Assembly: GCF_017833035.1 (NCBI RefSeq) | Contig: NZ_JAFIBM010000001.1 | Location: 1,674,001-1,738,000, forward strand | From: Frigoribacterium sp. PvP032 | Lineage (GTDB): Bacteria > Actinomycetota > Actinomycetes > Actinomycetales > Microbacteriaceae | DNA length: 64,000 nucleotides | Direction of reading: 5' to 3' | Shown here: piece by piece, positions 16,333-26,394 of the stretch | How the letters are laid out: each line of letters begins with the position of its first letter | Position numbering within the stretch: position 1 is the stretch's first letter | Made by a program: the position numbers and the translations under genes | The notes under the pieces: model-generated | What the model saw: the letters and a program-made list of their open reading frames with translations, nothing else | What the model was told of the DNA's origin: nothing | The model's database searches: none

Positions 16333-17736
16333 GTGTCGCCCAACCCCCTCGCTCCCGACTGGCTGCTCGAGCCCGACGACGTCGACGCGCTCGACCGGTC
16401 GGTCTGGTCGCACGGCGCCCTCCGCGGCGACGACGGCGTCGTCTCCGTCGCCGGCGTCCCTGCGACCGAGCTCGTGGCCCGCCACGGCAGCCCGCTCTAC
16501 GTCGTCGACGAGGACGACTTCCGCGGGCGGGCCCTCGGCGCGAAGGAGGCGTTCGACCGAGAGCTCGGACGCATCGGCACCAGCGCGGTCGTCTACTACG
16601 CCGCCAAGGCGTTCCTCTCCGTCGAGGTGGCCCGCTGGGTCGCCGAGGCCGGCCTGCGGGTCGACATCTGCACCGGCGGCGAGTTCGCCGTCGCGGCGGC
16701 GGCCGGAGTCGAGCCCTCACGGATGGCGTTCCACGGCAACAACAAGTCGCTCGCCGAGATCGACCGCACCGTCGCTGCGGGCATCGGCAACATCGTCGTC
16801 GACAACGCGGAGGAGGTGGTGAGGGTCGCCGAGGCCGCGTCCCGTCACGGCGTGGTCCAGTCCGTCCGCGTGCGCGTCAACAGCGGCGTGCACGCCTCGA
16901 CCCACGACTACCTCGCCACGGCTCGGGAAGACCAGAAGTTCGGCATCACCCTCGCGGACGCGCCCGGCGTGGTCGCCGAGATCCGCCGTCGTCCCTCCTT
17001 GCGGTTCCTCGGCCTGCACTCCCACATCGGCTCCCAGATCTTCGGCTCGGACGGGTTCGGCGAGGCCGCACGCCGCCTCCTCGCCCTGCACGCCGAGCTG
17101 CTCGCCGACGGTCCCGTCCCCGAGCTCAACCTCGGCGGCGGCTTCGGCATCGCCTACACGTCGGTCGACGACGCGCGTCCCCTCGACGAGCTGGCCGCGG
17201 CGCTGGCCGACATCGTGGCGTCGGAGTGCGCCGACCTGGGCATCCCGCTGCCCGTGGTGGCCGTCGAGCCGGGCCGAGTGATCGCGGGGCCCTCCGGCAC
17301 GACCCTCTACACGGTGGGCACCGTCAAGGACGTCGCGGTCACGGTCGACGAGCAGACCGGCGAGACCGCCGTCCGTCGCTACGTCAGCGTCGACGGCGGC
17401 ATGAGCGACAACGCCCGGCCGGCCCTCTACGAGGCCGACTACTCGGCGCGGGTCGTCAGCCGCGCCTCCTCGGCGGGCCCTGCCCTCGTCAGGGTCGCGG
17501 GCAAGCACTGCGAGAGCGGCGACCTCGTGGTGCTGGCGGAGTACCTGCCCGCCGACGTCGCACCGGGCGACCTGCTCGGCGTGCCCGCGACGGGCGCGTA
17601 CTGCTGGAGCCTCGCGAGCAACTACAACCACGTCGGACGGCCACCGGTCGTCGCCGTCCGCGACGGCGCCTCGCGGGTCATCGTCCGCGGCGAGACCGAG
17701 GCCGACCTGCTGGCCCGCGACGCCGGCCTCGACTGA
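16333..17736 (+). CDS. lysA: Diaminopimelate decarboxylase
   Basis: The 467-residue PLP enzyme makes lysine from meso-diaminopimelate. Lys92 in YYAAKAFLS is the PLP Schiff-base residue, GLHSHIGSQI and NLGGGFGI hold the phosphate and substrate, and GKHCESGD carries the catalytic Cys of the alanine-racemase-like C-terminal barrel. The gene sits between argS and hom, the usual actinobacterial order argS-lysA-hom-thrC-thrB for aspartate-family synthesis. Confidence 0.97.
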   Translation: MSPNPLAPDWLLEPDDVDALDRSVWSHGALRGDDGVVSVAGVPATELVARHGSPLYVVDEDDFRGRALGAKEAFDRELGRIGTSAVVYYAAKAFLSVEVARWVAEAGLRVDICTGGEFAVAAAAGVEPSRMAFHGNNKSLAEIDRTVAAGIGNIVVDNAEEVVRVAEAASRHGVVQSVRVRVNSGVHASTHDYLATAREDQKFGITLADAPGVVAEIRRRPSLRFLGLHSHIGSQIFGSDGFGEAARRLLALHAELLADGPVPELNLGGGFGIAYTSVDDARPLDELAAALADIVASECADLGIPLPVVAVEPGRVIAGPSGTTLYTVGTVKDVAVTVDEQTGETAVRRYVSVDGGMSDNARPALYEADYSARVVSRASSAGPALVRVAGKHCESGDLVVLAEYLPADVAPGDLLGVPATGAYCWSLASNYNHVGRPPVVAVRDGASRVIVRGETEADLLARDAGLD

Positions 17737-17818
17737 CCGTCGTCCTGGCCGTCCCCGACCACTCCTGCCCCACAGCTCACGGCGCCCCGACCGGGTCGCC
17801 TCCACAGAACGGAACACC

Positions 17819-19153
17819 ATGGACGAATACCGCGACGTGAGGGTCGCCCTGCTGGGCGCCGGATCGGTCGGGTCGCAGGTGGCACGCCTGCTGCTCGAGC
17901 ACGGCGACGAGCTGGCGGGCCGGGCCGGCGCCGGCCTGCAGCTCGTCGGCATCGGCGTGCGCGACGTCGACGCGCCCCGCGACGTCGACCTGCCGCGCGA
18001 GCTGTTCACCACCGACCTCGAGTCGCTGATCCTCGGGGCCGACATCGTCGTCGAGCTCATGGGCGGCCTCGAGCCGGCTCGGCACCACGTGCTGCAGGCG
18101 CTCCTCTCGGGGGCCGACGTGGTCACGGGCAACAAGGCGCTGCTGGCCCACCACGGGCCCGAGCTGTTCGCCGCGGCGGAGCAGGTCGGCGCACAGCTCT
18201 ACTACGAGGCGGCCGTCGCGGGCGCCATCCCGATCATCCGCCCGCTCCGCGACAGCCTCGCCGGTGACCGGATCCGACGCATCATGGGCATCGTCAACGG
18301 CACGACGAACTACATCCTCGACCGGATGGACACCGACGGCGACACCCTCGAGGACGCCCTCGCCGCCGCGACCGAGCTGGGCTACGCCGAGGCCGACCCG
18401 ACGGCCGACATCGAGGGCTTCGACGCCGCCCAGAAGGCGGCCATCCTCGCGAGCCTCGCGTTCCACACGACGGTGCCGCTGTCGGCGGTGCACCGCGAGG
18501 GCATCACGTCCGTGACGCACGAGCAGGTGCAGGCCGCCCGCAAGGCCGGCTACGTCGTCAAGATCCTGGCGATCTGCGAGCGGCTCACCGACTCGGACGG
18601 CGTCGACGGCGTGAGCGCGCGCGTCTACCCTGCCCTCGTCCCGCTCGACCACCCCCTCGCGGCCGTGCACGGAGCCAAGAACGCGGTCTTCGTCGAGGCA
18701 GAGGCGGCGGGAGACCTGATGTTCTACGGCGCCGGCGCCGGGGGAGTGGAGACCGCCTCGGCGGTGCTCGGCGACCTCGTCTCGGCCGCGCGTCGTCACG
18801 TGATCGGCGGCCCCGGCGTCGCCGAGTCGACGCAGGCCGACCTGGCCGTGCTGCCCATCGGGCACGTGGTCACGCGCTACCAGATCACCCTCGACGTCGC
18901 CGACCAGCCCGGCGTGCTCGCCGAGGTCGCGACGGTGCTCAGCCAGCACGGCGTCAGCGTGCACAGCGTCGAGCAGACCGGGGGCCTCGAGCCCGGCGCG
19001 TCACGCGACGAGGAGGCGGCCCCCGCGACCGCTACCCTGATCATCGGCACGCACCGTGCCCGCGAGTCCGACCTCGCCGCCACGGTCGTCGCCCTCCGCA
19101 ACACCACGGTCGTGAACACCGTCACGAGCGTTCTGAGAGTCGAAGGAGCCTGA
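17819..19153 (+). CDS. hom: Homoserine dehydrogenase
   Basis: The 444-residue enzyme reduces aspartate semialdehyde to homoserine. The NAD(P) site is [12 protein letters not shown], the catalytic domain contains [10 protein letters not shown] and [11 protein letters not shown], and a C-terminal ACT domain (about residues 350-444; [21 protein letters not shown]) is the expected allosteric site for threonine feedback. The stop overlaps thrC by one base (TGATG), so translation is coupled. Confidence 0.97.
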   Translation: MDEYRDVRVALLGAGSVGSQVARLLLEHGDELAGRAGAGLQLVGIGVRDVDAPRDVDLPRELFTTDLESLILGADIVVELMGGLEPARHHVLQALLSGADVVTGNKALLAHHGPELFAAAEQVGAQLYYEAAVAGAIPIIRPLRDSLAGDRIRRIMGIVNGTTNYILDRMDTDGDTLEDALAAATELGYAEADPTADIEGFDAAQKAAILASLAFHTTVPLSAVHREGITSVTHEQVQAARKAGYVVKILAICERLTDSDGVDGVSARVYPALVPLDHPLAAVHGAKNAVFVEAEAAGDLMFYGAGAGGVETASAVLGDLVSAARRHVIGGPGVAESTQADLAVLPIGHVVTRYQITLDVADQPGVLAEVATVLSQHGVSVHSVEQTGGLEPGASRDEEAAPATATLIIGTHRARESDLAATVVALRNTTVVNTVTSVLRVEGA

Positions 19154-20235
19154 TGGCCCACCAGTGGCAGGGTGTCCTGCGCGAGTACGCCGATCGTCTC
19201 GACGTGACGGAGGCGACCCCGGTCGTCACCCTCGGCGAGGGCGGCACGCCCCTCATCCCGGCGCCGGCGCTGTCCGCCCGCACCGGGGCGAAGGTGTTCG
19301 TCAAGTACGAGGGCATGAACCCGACCGGCTCCTTCAAGGACCGCGGCATGACGATGGCCATCTCGAAGGCCGTCGAGCACGGCGCGAAGGCCGTCATCTG
19401 CGCGTCGACCGGCAACACCTCCGCCTCGGCAGCCGCCTACGCCGCGCACGCGGGCATCACCGCGGCCGTGCTCGTGCCGGAGGGCAAGATCGCGATGGGC
19501 AAGCTCAGCCAGGCCGTCGCGCACGACGGCCAGCTGATCCAGATCCAGGGCAACTTCGACGACTGCCTCGACATCGCGCGCGACCTCGCCGCGAACTACC
19601 CGGTGCACCTCGTCAACTCGGTCAACAACGACCGCATCGAGGGCCAGAAGACGGCTGCCTTCGAGGTCGTCGACGTGCTCGGCGACGCCCCCGACTTCCA
19701 CTTCCTCCCCGTGGGCAACGCCGGCAACTACACGGCCTACACCCGCGGCTACCGCGAGGACGTCGAGGCCGGCCGGTCAACTCGTCTGCCCCGCATGTTC
19801 GGCTTCCAGGCCTCCGGCTCGGCACCGATCGTGGCGGGCGAGGTCGTCAAGCACCCCGAGACCATCGCGAGTGCGATCCGCATCGGGAACCCCGCCTCCT
19901 GGCAGCTGGCCCTCGAGGCCCGCGACCTCACGAACGGCTGGTTCGGGGCCATCACCGACGAGGCGATCCTCGCCGCCCAGAAGATCCTGGCGGCCGAGGT
20001 CGGCGTCTTCGTCGAGCCTGCCTCCGCGATCAGCGTGGCCGGCCTGCTCGAGCGCTCCGACGCGGGCGTCGTCCCGGCGGGCGCGACGGTCGTCCTCACG
20101 GTCACGGGCCACGGCCTGAAGGACCCGCAGTGGGCGCTCCGCCGCGCCGACGGCTCCGAGGTCACGCCCACGGTCGTCGAGAGCGACACGTCGCGCGTCG
20201 CCGAGGTGCTCGGGCTCGTCCCGGCCTCTGCGTGA
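19153..20235 (+). CDS. thrC: Threonine synthase
   Basis: The 360-residue PLP enzyme converts O-phosphohomoserine to threonine. The PLP lysine is Lys62 in [14 protein letters not shown], and LPVGNAGN is the phosphate-binding loop. It is the shorter class of threonine synthase, normal for actinobacteria. It is coupled to hom and followed after 13 nt by thrB. Confidence 0.97.
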   Translation: MAHQWQGVLREYADRLDVTEATPVVTLGEGGTPLIPAPALSARTGAKVFVKYEGMNPTGSFKDRGMTMAISKAVEHGAKAVICASTGNTSASAAAYAAHAGITAAVLVPEGKIAMGKLSQAVAHDGQLIQIQGNFDDCLDIARDLAANYPVHLVNSVNNDRIEGQKTAAFEVVDVLGDAPDFHFLPVGNAGNYTAYTRGYREDVEAGRSTRLPRMFGFQASGSAPIVAGEVVKHPETIASAIRIGNPASWQLALEARDLTNGWFGAITDEAILAAQKILAAEVGVFVEPASAISVAGLLERSDAGVVPAGATVVLTVTGHGLKDPQWALRRADGSEVTPTVVESDTSRVAEVLGLVPASA

Positions 20236-20248
20236 CCGAGGCTCGGCG

Positions 20249-21202
20249 ATGACCACAGGGCACGACGTCAGGTCGGTGCTCGTCCGGGTGCCCGCGACGT
20301 CGGCGAACCTCGGCCCCGGCTTCGACACGCTGGGCCTGGCCGTCTCCCTCTACGACGAGCTCGTGGTCACCGCGACCACGGGCTCGGGCGTCGAGGTGCA
20401 CGTCGAGGGCGTCGGCGCGGGCGAGGTGCCCACCGACGAGGGCAACCTCGTGGTGCAGGCGATCGCCGCCGCCTACGCGTCGGTGGGGCAGCCGCTGCCG
20501 GGCCTCCGGCTCGAGGCGCGCAACGTCATCCCGCACGGGCGCGGCCTCGGCTCGTCGGCCGCCGCCATCGTCTCCGGCGTCGTGGCGGCCAAGGGCCTCC
20601 TCGAGGGCGTCGTCGAGTTCTCGTCGGCCGACCTGCTGCGCGTGGCGACCGAGATGGAGGGCCACCCCGACAACGTCGCCCCGGCGCTCTTCGGCGGGCT
20701 GACCATCGCGTGGACGACCTCGTCAGGCCCGGCCCACAAGCGCCTCCTCGTGCACCGTGGCGTGTCGCCCGTCGTCTTCGTGCCGGAGTCCACCCTCTCG
20801 ACGAAGCTCGCCAGGAGCCTCCAGCCCGCGTCGGTGCCGCACGAGGACGCGACGTTCAACGTGTCCCGCTCGGCGCTGCTCGTCGCGGCGTTGATCCAGA
20901 GCCCCGAGCTGCTGCTCGCCGCCACGGAGGACAGGCTGCACCAGAGCTACCGCGCCAGCGCGATGCCCGAGACCGACGCGCTGATCACCATGCTGCGCGA
21001 AGCAGGCCTGGCCGCCGTCGTGTCCGGTGCGGGGCCCTCTCTCCTGGTGCTCGGGAGCGACCCGGCACAGCGCCTCTTCGCCGCCGATCTGGTGGCCGAG
21101 CACTCCGTGTCCGACTGGCGCGCCGTCATGCTCGCCGTCGACCTGCGGGGTGCTACAGTGAAGCCGCACCCGGTAGAGAATTCAGATCCCCTGGGCATCT
21201 AG
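20249..21202 (+). CDS. thrB: Homoserine kinase
   Basis: The 317-residue GHMP kinase phosphorylates homoserine for ThrC. VPATSANLGPGFDTLGLAV is the N-terminal signature and PHGRGLGSSAAAIVSG the ATP loop. MEGHPDNVAPALFGG and VVSGAGPSLL are the other family motifs. The rho promoter lies within its last 55 bases, so thrB terminates inside the rho control region. Confidence 0.96.
   Translation: MTTGHDVRSVLVRVPATSANLGPGFDTLGLAVSLYDELVVTATTGSGVEVHVEGVGAGEVPTDEGNLVVQAIAAAYASVGQPLPGLRLEARNVIPHGRGLGSSAAAIVSGVVAAKGLLEGVVEFSSADLLRVATEMEGHPDNVAPALFGGLTIAWTTSSGPAHKRLLVHRGVSPVVFVPESTLSTKLARSLQPASVPHEDATFNVSRSALLVAALIQSPELLLAATEDRLHQSYRASAMPETDALITMLREAGLAAVVSGAGPSLLVLGSDPAQRLFAADLVAEHSVSDWRAVMLAVDLRGATVKPHPVENSDPLGI
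21151..21159 (+). promoter_or_regulatory. Extended -10 promoter of rho inside thrB
   Basis: TGC-TACAGT (21151-21159) is an extended -10 within the 3' end of thrB. The -35 is weak, as usual for extended -10 promoters. It would give a leader of nearly 300 nt before rho. Confidence 0.5.
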
Positions 21203-21462
21203 CAGCACCTCCTCGGTTCTCGAGAAGGCGCGTCGAGTCCCCAGGCTCCCCGATTTCCCCGGGCCGCACATCCCGTAGTGCACATCTCGCAGCGTCCGTC
21301 CGCCTGTCTGGCGTACGTGCGCCGCACCTCCGTGAGCTCCTCTGCGCATCCCGCGCAGCGCGCATCCGCGCAGGGCCTGCCGACAGGGCAGACCCCAGGC
21401 CACGAGGTGTGACCAGCTCAGCCTCGCGGCTCTCGCGGGGGAGCGGAAGGAACCCAACACCA
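21203..21462 (+). other. Long C-rich rho leader
   Basis: This 260-nt non-coding stretch is visibly C-rich with few long stems in its first 160 nt. It contains two near-identical copies of GCGCATCC(C)GCGCAG (21344-21358, 21360-21373). C-rich, G-poor, unstructured RNA is what Rho binds, so autoregulation by premature termination is likely, as known for rho leaders elsewhere. The rho start is preceded by GGAAGGA-like purines. Confidence 0.5.
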
Positions 21463-23712
21463 GTGTCAGACGTCGACATCCGCAACTCTGCGGACACCAC
21501 CGCCGAACTCAGCGCCATGCGCCTCCCGCAGCTCCAGGCTCTCGCCTCCTCGCTCGGCATCAGCGGTCTCTCCAAGCTCCGCAAGGGCGACCTCGTCGCC
21601 GCGATCGCCGCCGTCCAGGCTCAGACGGCCCAGGGCGGCGTGGCCCCGGCTGCGGACGCCGAGCCCGTCGTCGCGCAGCCCGTGCTCGACGTGCCCGCCG
21701 AGGCGCCCGCGGAGCCTTCCTCCGAGCCGGCAGCCCCCGCGTCGACCGACGCCTCGGGCATCGTCGCCGACGAGGCGCCGGCCGCTCCGACCCGCGCTCG
21801 TCGTGGTTCGCGGCGCGCCACCTCCGCCGCCGGGGCTCCGGCCCAGCGCGGTGCGGGCGACCACGTCAACGGCGGCGAGTCGGGCGTCGAGCCCGTCGTC
21901 GAGGCACCCGCCACGACTCCGGTCGAGGCCCCTGCCGCCGAGTCGGCCGAGCAGGCCGCTCCCGCCGAGGCCGGTCAGGAGGCACCGGTCGCCCCCGAGC
22001 GCACGACGCGCAGCCGCCGTGGCTCGCGCCGCGCCTCCGACGCGACCGTCGCCGAGGCGCAGGCCGCGGCACAGGGCGAGCAGGCGGCCGCTCCGGTCGC
22101 CGACGCCGAGACGGTCGCCGACCCCGACGGGTCCGAGCGAGCTCAGGACGACCAGGCGCAGAACGACCAGGGCCAGGGCGACCAGAACGGCCAGCAGGGC
22201 GGCGGACGTCGCAGCCGCAGCCGTGGTCGAGGCGACCGCAAGAACGGCCAGGCCGCTCAGCAGGGCGCCGGCGGCGACCAGCAGCAGGGCCAGAAGCCCG
22301 ACCAGCAGCAGGGTGGCCAGCAGCAGGACCGCCAGCAGCAGGGTGGCCAGCAGCAGGACCGCCAGAAGGCCGACCAGCAGAGCGACCGCCAGCAGCAGGG
22401 CGACCGCCAGCAGCAGGACCGCCAGCAGGGCACCGGACCCCAGCAGCAGCAGGACGAGAACGGCCGTCAGGGTCGTGGCCGTCAGCGTGACCGCAAGCGC
22501 GGCCGCGGCGTCCAGACCGACGAGTTCGAGCCCGAGATCTCCGAGGACGACGTCCTCATCCCCGTGGCGGGCATCCTCGACGTGCTCGAGAACTACGCCT
22601 TCGTCCGCACCACGGGCTACCTGCCCGGTGCCAGCGACGTCTACGTGTCGCTCGGCCAGGTCAAGAAGTACCACCTCCGCAAGGGCGACGCCGTGGTCGG
22701 CGCCATCCGCCAGCCGCGCGAGGGCGACCAGGGCCAGGGCCGCCAGAAGTACAACGCGATCGTCCGCGTCGACTCGATCAACGGCCAGCCCGTCGACGAG
22801 GCCGCCAAGCGCGTCGAGTTCGGCAAGCTGACTCCTCTCTACCCGCAGGAGCGACTGCGCCTCGAGACCGAGCAGCAGAAGCTCTCGACCCGGATCATCG
22901 ACCTCGTGTCGCCCATCGGCAAGGGCCAGCGCGGTCTGATCGTCTCGCCCCCCAAGGCAGGCAAGACGCTCGTGCTGCAGGCGATCGCCAACGCCATCGC
23001 GGTGAACAACCCCGAGGTGCACCTCATGGTCGTCCTGGTGGACGAGCGTCCCGAAGAGGTCACCGACATGCAGCGCACGGTCAAGGGCGAGGTCATCGCC
23101 TCGACCTTCGACCGTCCCGCAGAAGACCACACGACGGTCGCCGAGCTCGCCATCGAGCGGGCGAAGCGCCTCGTCGAGCTGGGCCACGACGTGGTCGTGC
23201 TGCTCGACTCGATCACCCGTCTCGGCCGCGCCTACAACCTGTCCGCGCCGGCCTCTGGCCGCGTGCTGTCCGGCGGCGTCGACTCGTCGGCCCTGTACCC
23301 GCCGAAGCGCTTCTTCGGCGCGGCGCGCAACATCGAGAACGGCGGCTCGCTGACCATCCTGGCGACCGCCCTGGTCGAGACCGGCTCGAAGATGGACGAG
23401 GTGATCTTCGAGGAGTTCAAGGGCACCGGCAACATGGAGCTCCGTCTCTCGCGCCACCTCGCCGACAAGCGCATCTTCCCGGCTGTCGACGTCAACGCGT
23501 CCGGCACGCGCCGTGAAGAGATGCTGCTGAGCCCTGACGAGGTCAAGATCACCTGGCGCCTGCGCCGTGCCCTCGCCGGCCTCGAGCAGCAGAAGGCGCT
23601 CGAGATCGTCCTCGGCAACCTCAAGGAGACGCAGTCGAACGTCGAGTTCCTCGTGCAGATCCAGAAGTCGATGCCCGCGAACGGCCACGACGCCGGCCAC
23701 AAAGACCACTGA
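21463..23712 (+). CDS. rho: Transcription termination factor Rho, with long Q/R-rich N-terminal insertion
   Basis: The 749-residue protein is the hexameric RNA helicase that terminates transcription. It has a Rho_N helix domain (about residues 14-50, [20 protein letters not shown]) and then a disordered insertion of about 300 residues. The insertion is first Ala/Pro/Glu-rich, with RRGSRRA blocks, then Gln/Asp/Arg/Gly-rich (about 241-332). The primary RNA-binding cold-shock domain follows (about 355-455), then the RecA-like ATPase with Walker A SPPKAGKT (Lys501). E. coli Rho has 419 residues; such insertions are typical of high-GC actinobacteria. GTG 21463 is chosen because [12 protein letters not shown] directly precedes Rho_N. 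Confidence 0.96.
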   Translation: MSDVDIRNSADTTAELSAMRLPQLQALASSLGISGLSKLRKGDLVAAIAAVQAQTAQGGVAPAADAEPVVAQPVLDVPAEAPAEPSSEPAAPASTDASGIVADEAPAAPTRARRGSRRATSAAGAPAQRGAGDHVNGGESGVEPVVEAPATTPVEAPAAESAEQAAPAEAGQEAPVAPERTTRSRRGSRRASDATVAEAQAAAQGEQAAAPVADAETVADPDGSERAQDDQAQNDQGQGDQNGQQGGGRRSRSRGRGDRKNGQAAQQGAGGDQQQGQKPDQQQGGQQQDRQQQGGQQQDRQKADQQSDRQQQGDRQQQDRQQGTGPQQQQDENGRQGRGRQRDRKRGRGVQTDEFEPEISEDDVLIPVAGILDVLENYAFVRTTGYLPGASDVYVSLGQVKKYHLRKGDAVVGAIRQPREGDQGQGRQKYNAIVRVDSINGQPVDEAAKRVEFGKLTPLYPQERLRLETEQQKLSTRIIDLVSPIGKGQRGLIVSPPKAGKTLVLQAIANAIAVNNPEVHLMVVLVDERPEEVTDMQRTVKGEVIASTFDRPAEDHTTVAELAIERAKRLVELGHDVVVLLDSITRLGRAYNLSAPASGRVLSGGVDSSALYPPKRFFGAARNIENGGSLTILATALVETGSKMDEVIFEEFKGTGNMELRLSRHLADKRIFPAVDVNASGTRREEMLLSPDEVKITWRLRRALAGLEQQKALEIVLGNLKETQSNVEFLVQIQKSMPANGHDAGHKDH
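22303..22362 (+). repeat. Perfect 30-bp tandem duplication in rho
   Basis: Two identical 30-bp units (22303-22332, 22333-22362), each encoding [10 protein letters not shown], lie in the Gln-rich insertion. Shorter CAGCAG-based repeats surround them (about 22270-22450). Such units can expand or contract in frame. Confidence 0.9.
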
Positions 23713-24794
23713 TGTTCGAGTCGGTGTCCGTGCTCCTCGCGGAGCACGACGACCTCCAGACGCAGCTCAGCGACCCCGCGGTCCACGCGGACGCCGCGCG
23801 CGCCAAGAAGATCAACCGCCGCTACGCCGAGCTCAGCCGCATCGTGGCTGCGCACTCGGCGTGGCAGCAGGCGGGTGACGATCTCGAGGCCGCACGAGAG
23901 CTTGCGAAAGAGGACGAGGCGTTCGCCGACGAGGTGCCCGCGCTCGAGCAGGGCCTCGACGAGTCCCAGGAGAAGCTGCGGCGCCTCCTGATCCCTCGTG
24001 ACCCCGACGACGGCCGCGACGTGATCATGGAGATCAAGGGAGGCGAAGGAGGCGCGGAGAGCGCCCTCTTCGCCGCCGACCTCCTGCGCATGTACCTGCA
24101 CTACGCCGAGGGCATGGGCTGGAAGTCCGAGATGATCCAGAGCGACGACAGCGACCTCGGCGGCTACAAGAACGTCCAGGTGGCCATCAAGTCGAACGCC
24201 ACGGACCCGTCGCAGGGCGTCTGGGCCCACCTGAAGTACGAAGGAGGCGTGCACCGCGTCCAGCGCGTGCCCGCCACCGAGTCCCAGGGCCGGATCCACA
24301 CCTCCACGACCGGAGTCCTCGTGTTCCCCGAGGTCGACGAGCCGGAAGAGGTCGAGATCAACCAGAACGACCTCAAGATCGACGTCTACCGCTCGTCCGG
24401 CCCCGGTGGTCAGTCGGTCAACACGACCGACTCCGCCGTCCGCATCACCCACCTGCCCACGGGCATCGTGGTGGCGATGCAGAACGAGAAGAGCCAGCTG
24501 CAGAACCGCGAGGCCGGCATGCGCGTCCTGCGTGCGCGCATCCTCGCGCGTCAGCAGGAGGAGCAGGCGGCGATCGCGTCGGACGCGCGCAAGAGCCAGA
24601 TCCGGGGGATGGACAGGTCGGAGCGCATCCGCACCTACAACTTCCCCGAGAACCGGATCGCCGACCACCGCACCGGCTACAAGGCCTACAACCTCGACGC
24701 CGTGATGGACGGGGCCCTGCAGCCCGTCGTCGAGTCGTGCATCCAGGCCGACGAAGAGGCCCGGCTCGCCGAGATCGGCGACACCGCGTCGTGA
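23712..24794 (+). CDS. prfA: Peptide chain release factor 1
   Basis: The 360-residue RF1 reads UAG and [17 protein letters not shown] carries the PxT-type stop-recognition region, and [18 protein letters not shown] carries the GGQ that triggers peptide release and is methylated by PrmC. The start overlaps the rho stop (TGATG). prmC follows with a GTGA overlap, so substrate and modifying enzyme are co-translated. Confidence 0.97.
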   Translation: MFESVSVLLAEHDDLQTQLSDPAVHADAARAKKINRRYAELSRIVAAHSAWQQAGDDLEAARELAKEDEAFADEVPALEQGLDESQEKLRRLLIPRDPDDGRDVIMEIKGGEGGAESALFAADLLRMYLHYAEGMGWKSEMIQSDDSDLGGYKNVQVAIKSNATDPSQGVWAHLKYEGGVHRVQRVPATESQGRIHTSTTGVLVFPEVDEPEEVEINQNDLKIDVYRSSGPGGQSVNTTDSAVRITHLPTGIVVAMQNEKSQLQNREAGMRVLRARILARQQEEQAAIASDARKSQIRGMDRSERIRTYNFPENRIADHRTGYKAYNLDAVMDGALQPVVESCIQADEEARLAEIGDTAS

Positions 24795-25678
24795 CCGATG
24801 CCGTCGACGCGCTCCGAGGCGCCCGCACGGTCGACTCCGCCCTCGCGGCGGGGTCGGCCGTGCTCTCGTCGTCCGGGGTGCCGACGCCCGACGTCGACGC
24901 CGAGCTGCTGCTGGCGCACGTGCTCGACCTCGGGCGCGGCGTCCTCCGCGCCCGAGCCGTGACGCGGTCGGCCCTCGCCGACGACGCCGTCGCCGCGTTC
25001 GCGGCCGCGATCGCACGGCGAGCGGCGCGTGAGCCCCTGCAGCACATCACCGGCACGGCGGCTTTCCGGTCGATGCAGCTGCACGTCGGTCCGGGCGTCT
25101 TCGTTCCCCGTCCCGAGACGGAGGGCGTCGCCCAGCTGGCGATCGACGCGCTCCGCGCGGCGCCCGGCGAGCGACCCGTCGCGGTCGACCTCGGCACCGG
25201 CAGCGGCGCGATCGCCCTCGCCATGGCCACGGAGGTGCCCCGCTCGTCCGTCGTCGCGGTAGAGCTCTCGCCGGACGCCGCCGTCTGGACGCGCCGCAAC
25301 GTCGACGCGGTCGGCGCCGGGAACGTCAGGCTCGTCGAGGGCGGCCTGGCCGACGCGCTGCCCGAGCTGGACGGGACCGTCTCGGTCGTCGCGTCGAACC
25401 CTCCCTACATCCCCGTCGGCATGGTCCCGCGCGATCCCGAGGTGCGCCTGCACGACCCTGCGCTCGCTCTCTACGGGGGAGCCGACGGCCTCGACGTCGT
25501 GCGCGACCTCTCGATGACGGCCCTCCGCCTCCTGCGTCCCGGCGGTGTGCTGGTCATCGAGCACGGCGAGGAACAGGGAGGCGCGATCCGCGACCTCCTG
25601 GACGCCGACGGCTGGCGGTCGACGGCCACGCACCCCGACCTCACCGGTCGCGATCGCGCGACGACGGCGGTGCGCTGA
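24791..25678 (+). CDS. prmC: Release-factor glutamine N5-methyltransferase
   Basis: The 295-residue SAM-dependent enzyme methylates the GGQ glutamine of release factors. The N-terminal helical RF-binding domain ([20 protein letters not shown]) precedes the methyltransferase fold, with [12 protein letters not shown] (SAM site) and the catalytic NPPYIP. GTG 24791 overlaps the prfA stop by 4 nt. Confidence 0.95.
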   Translation: MTDAVDALRGARTVDSALAAGSAVLSSSGVPTPDVDAELLLAHVLDLGRGVLRARAVTRSALADDAVAAFAAAIARRAAREPLQHITGTAAFRSMQLHVGPGVFVPRPETEGVAQLAIDALRAAPGERPVAVDLGTGSGAIALAMATEVPRSSVVAVELSPDAAVWTRRNVDAVGAGNVRLVEGGLADALPELDGTVSVVASNPPYIPVGMVPRDPEVRLHDPALALYGGADGLDVVRDLSMTALRLLRPGGVLVIEHGEEQGGAIRDLLDADGWRSTATHPDLTGRDRATTAVR

Positions 25679-25701
25679 CGCCCCCTCCAGGTCGTCCGCA
25701 C

Positions 25702-25707
25702 TATCAT
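25702..25707 (+). promoter_or_regulatory. -10 box before the threonylcarbamoyl-AMP synthase gene
   Basis: TATCAT ends 9 nt before ATG 25717 without a clear Shine-Dalgarno, suggesting a leaderless or very short-leader transcript in addition to read-through from prmC. Confidence 0.45.
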
Positions 25708-25716
25708 CGTCAGGTC

Positions 25717-26394
25717 ATGGCCTCCCTCTACGACCTCTCCGTCGACTCCGAGCTCCTCGCCGGCATGCGACGAGCGCGCGGCGCGATCGGACGCGGCGAA
25801 CTCGTCGTGCTCCCGACCGACACGGTGTACGGCGTCGCCGCCGACGCCTTCGATCCCGGTGCCGTGCAGAAGCTCCTCGACGCGAAGGGGAGGGGCCGGC
25901 AGTCTCCGCCGCCCGTCCTCATCAAGGGCCAGGACACCCTCGCGGCGCTGACCTCCACGGTCCCCGAGGTCGTCAGGCCGCTGCTGGACGAGTTCTGGCC
26001 CGGCCCCCTGACGGTCATCTTCCGGGCGCAGGCGTCGCTCAGCTGGGACCTCGGCGAGACCAGGGGCACCGTCGCCCTGCGCGTGCCGAGCCACCCGCTC
26101 ACCCTCGAGCTGCTCGAGGAGACGGGGCCGCTCGCCGTCTCGAGCGCCAACCTCACCGGCCAGGCCGCGGCCGAGACGGCGCAGGCTGCGCTCGACATGC
26201 TCGGCGACTCGGTGTCGGTGTACCTCGACGCCGGCCCGGTGGGCGAAGGGTACGAACGACGCCCCGGCGCCAACACCGGCTCGACGATCGTCGACGCGAC
26301 GGGTGCGGCCGACGGCGTGCTCCGCATCGTCCGGCACGGGGTCCTGCCTGCCTCCGAGATCACACGCGTCGTCGGGGCCGACGCCGTCGCGTGA
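25717..26394 (+). CDS. L-threonylcarbamoyladenylate synthase (TsaC/Sua5/YrdC family)
   Basis: The 225-residue protein makes threonylcarbamoyl-AMP from threonine, bicarbonate and ATP for the t6A37 tRNA modification. It has LVVLPTDTVYGVAADA, the KGRGR basic motif, EFWPGPLTVIF, and SSANLTG, which binds the nucleotide. It is the length of TsaC plus a short tail, without the full Sua5 domain. Its end overlaps the next start as GTGA. Confidence 0.93.
   Translation: MASLYDLSVDSELLAGMRRARGAIGRGELVVLPTDTVYGVAADAFDPGAVQKLLDAKGRGRQSPPPVLIKGQDTLAALTSTVPEVVRPLLDEFWPGPLTVIFRAQASLSWDLGETRGTVALRVPSHPLTLELLEETGPLAVSSANLTGQAAAETAQAALDMLGDSVSVYLDAGPVGEGYERRPGANTGSTIVDATGAADGVLRIVRHGVLPASEITRVVGADAVA

Noticed and set aside
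20710-21462. Upstream in-frame extension of Rho by 251 residues
   Set aside because: It would overlap thrB in another frame and has no Rho-like sequence; the Rho_N domain begins just after GTG 21463.
22270-22450. CRISPR-like array
   Set aside because: The repeats are in-frame CAGCAG-rich coding repeats of Rho without spacers of constant size.
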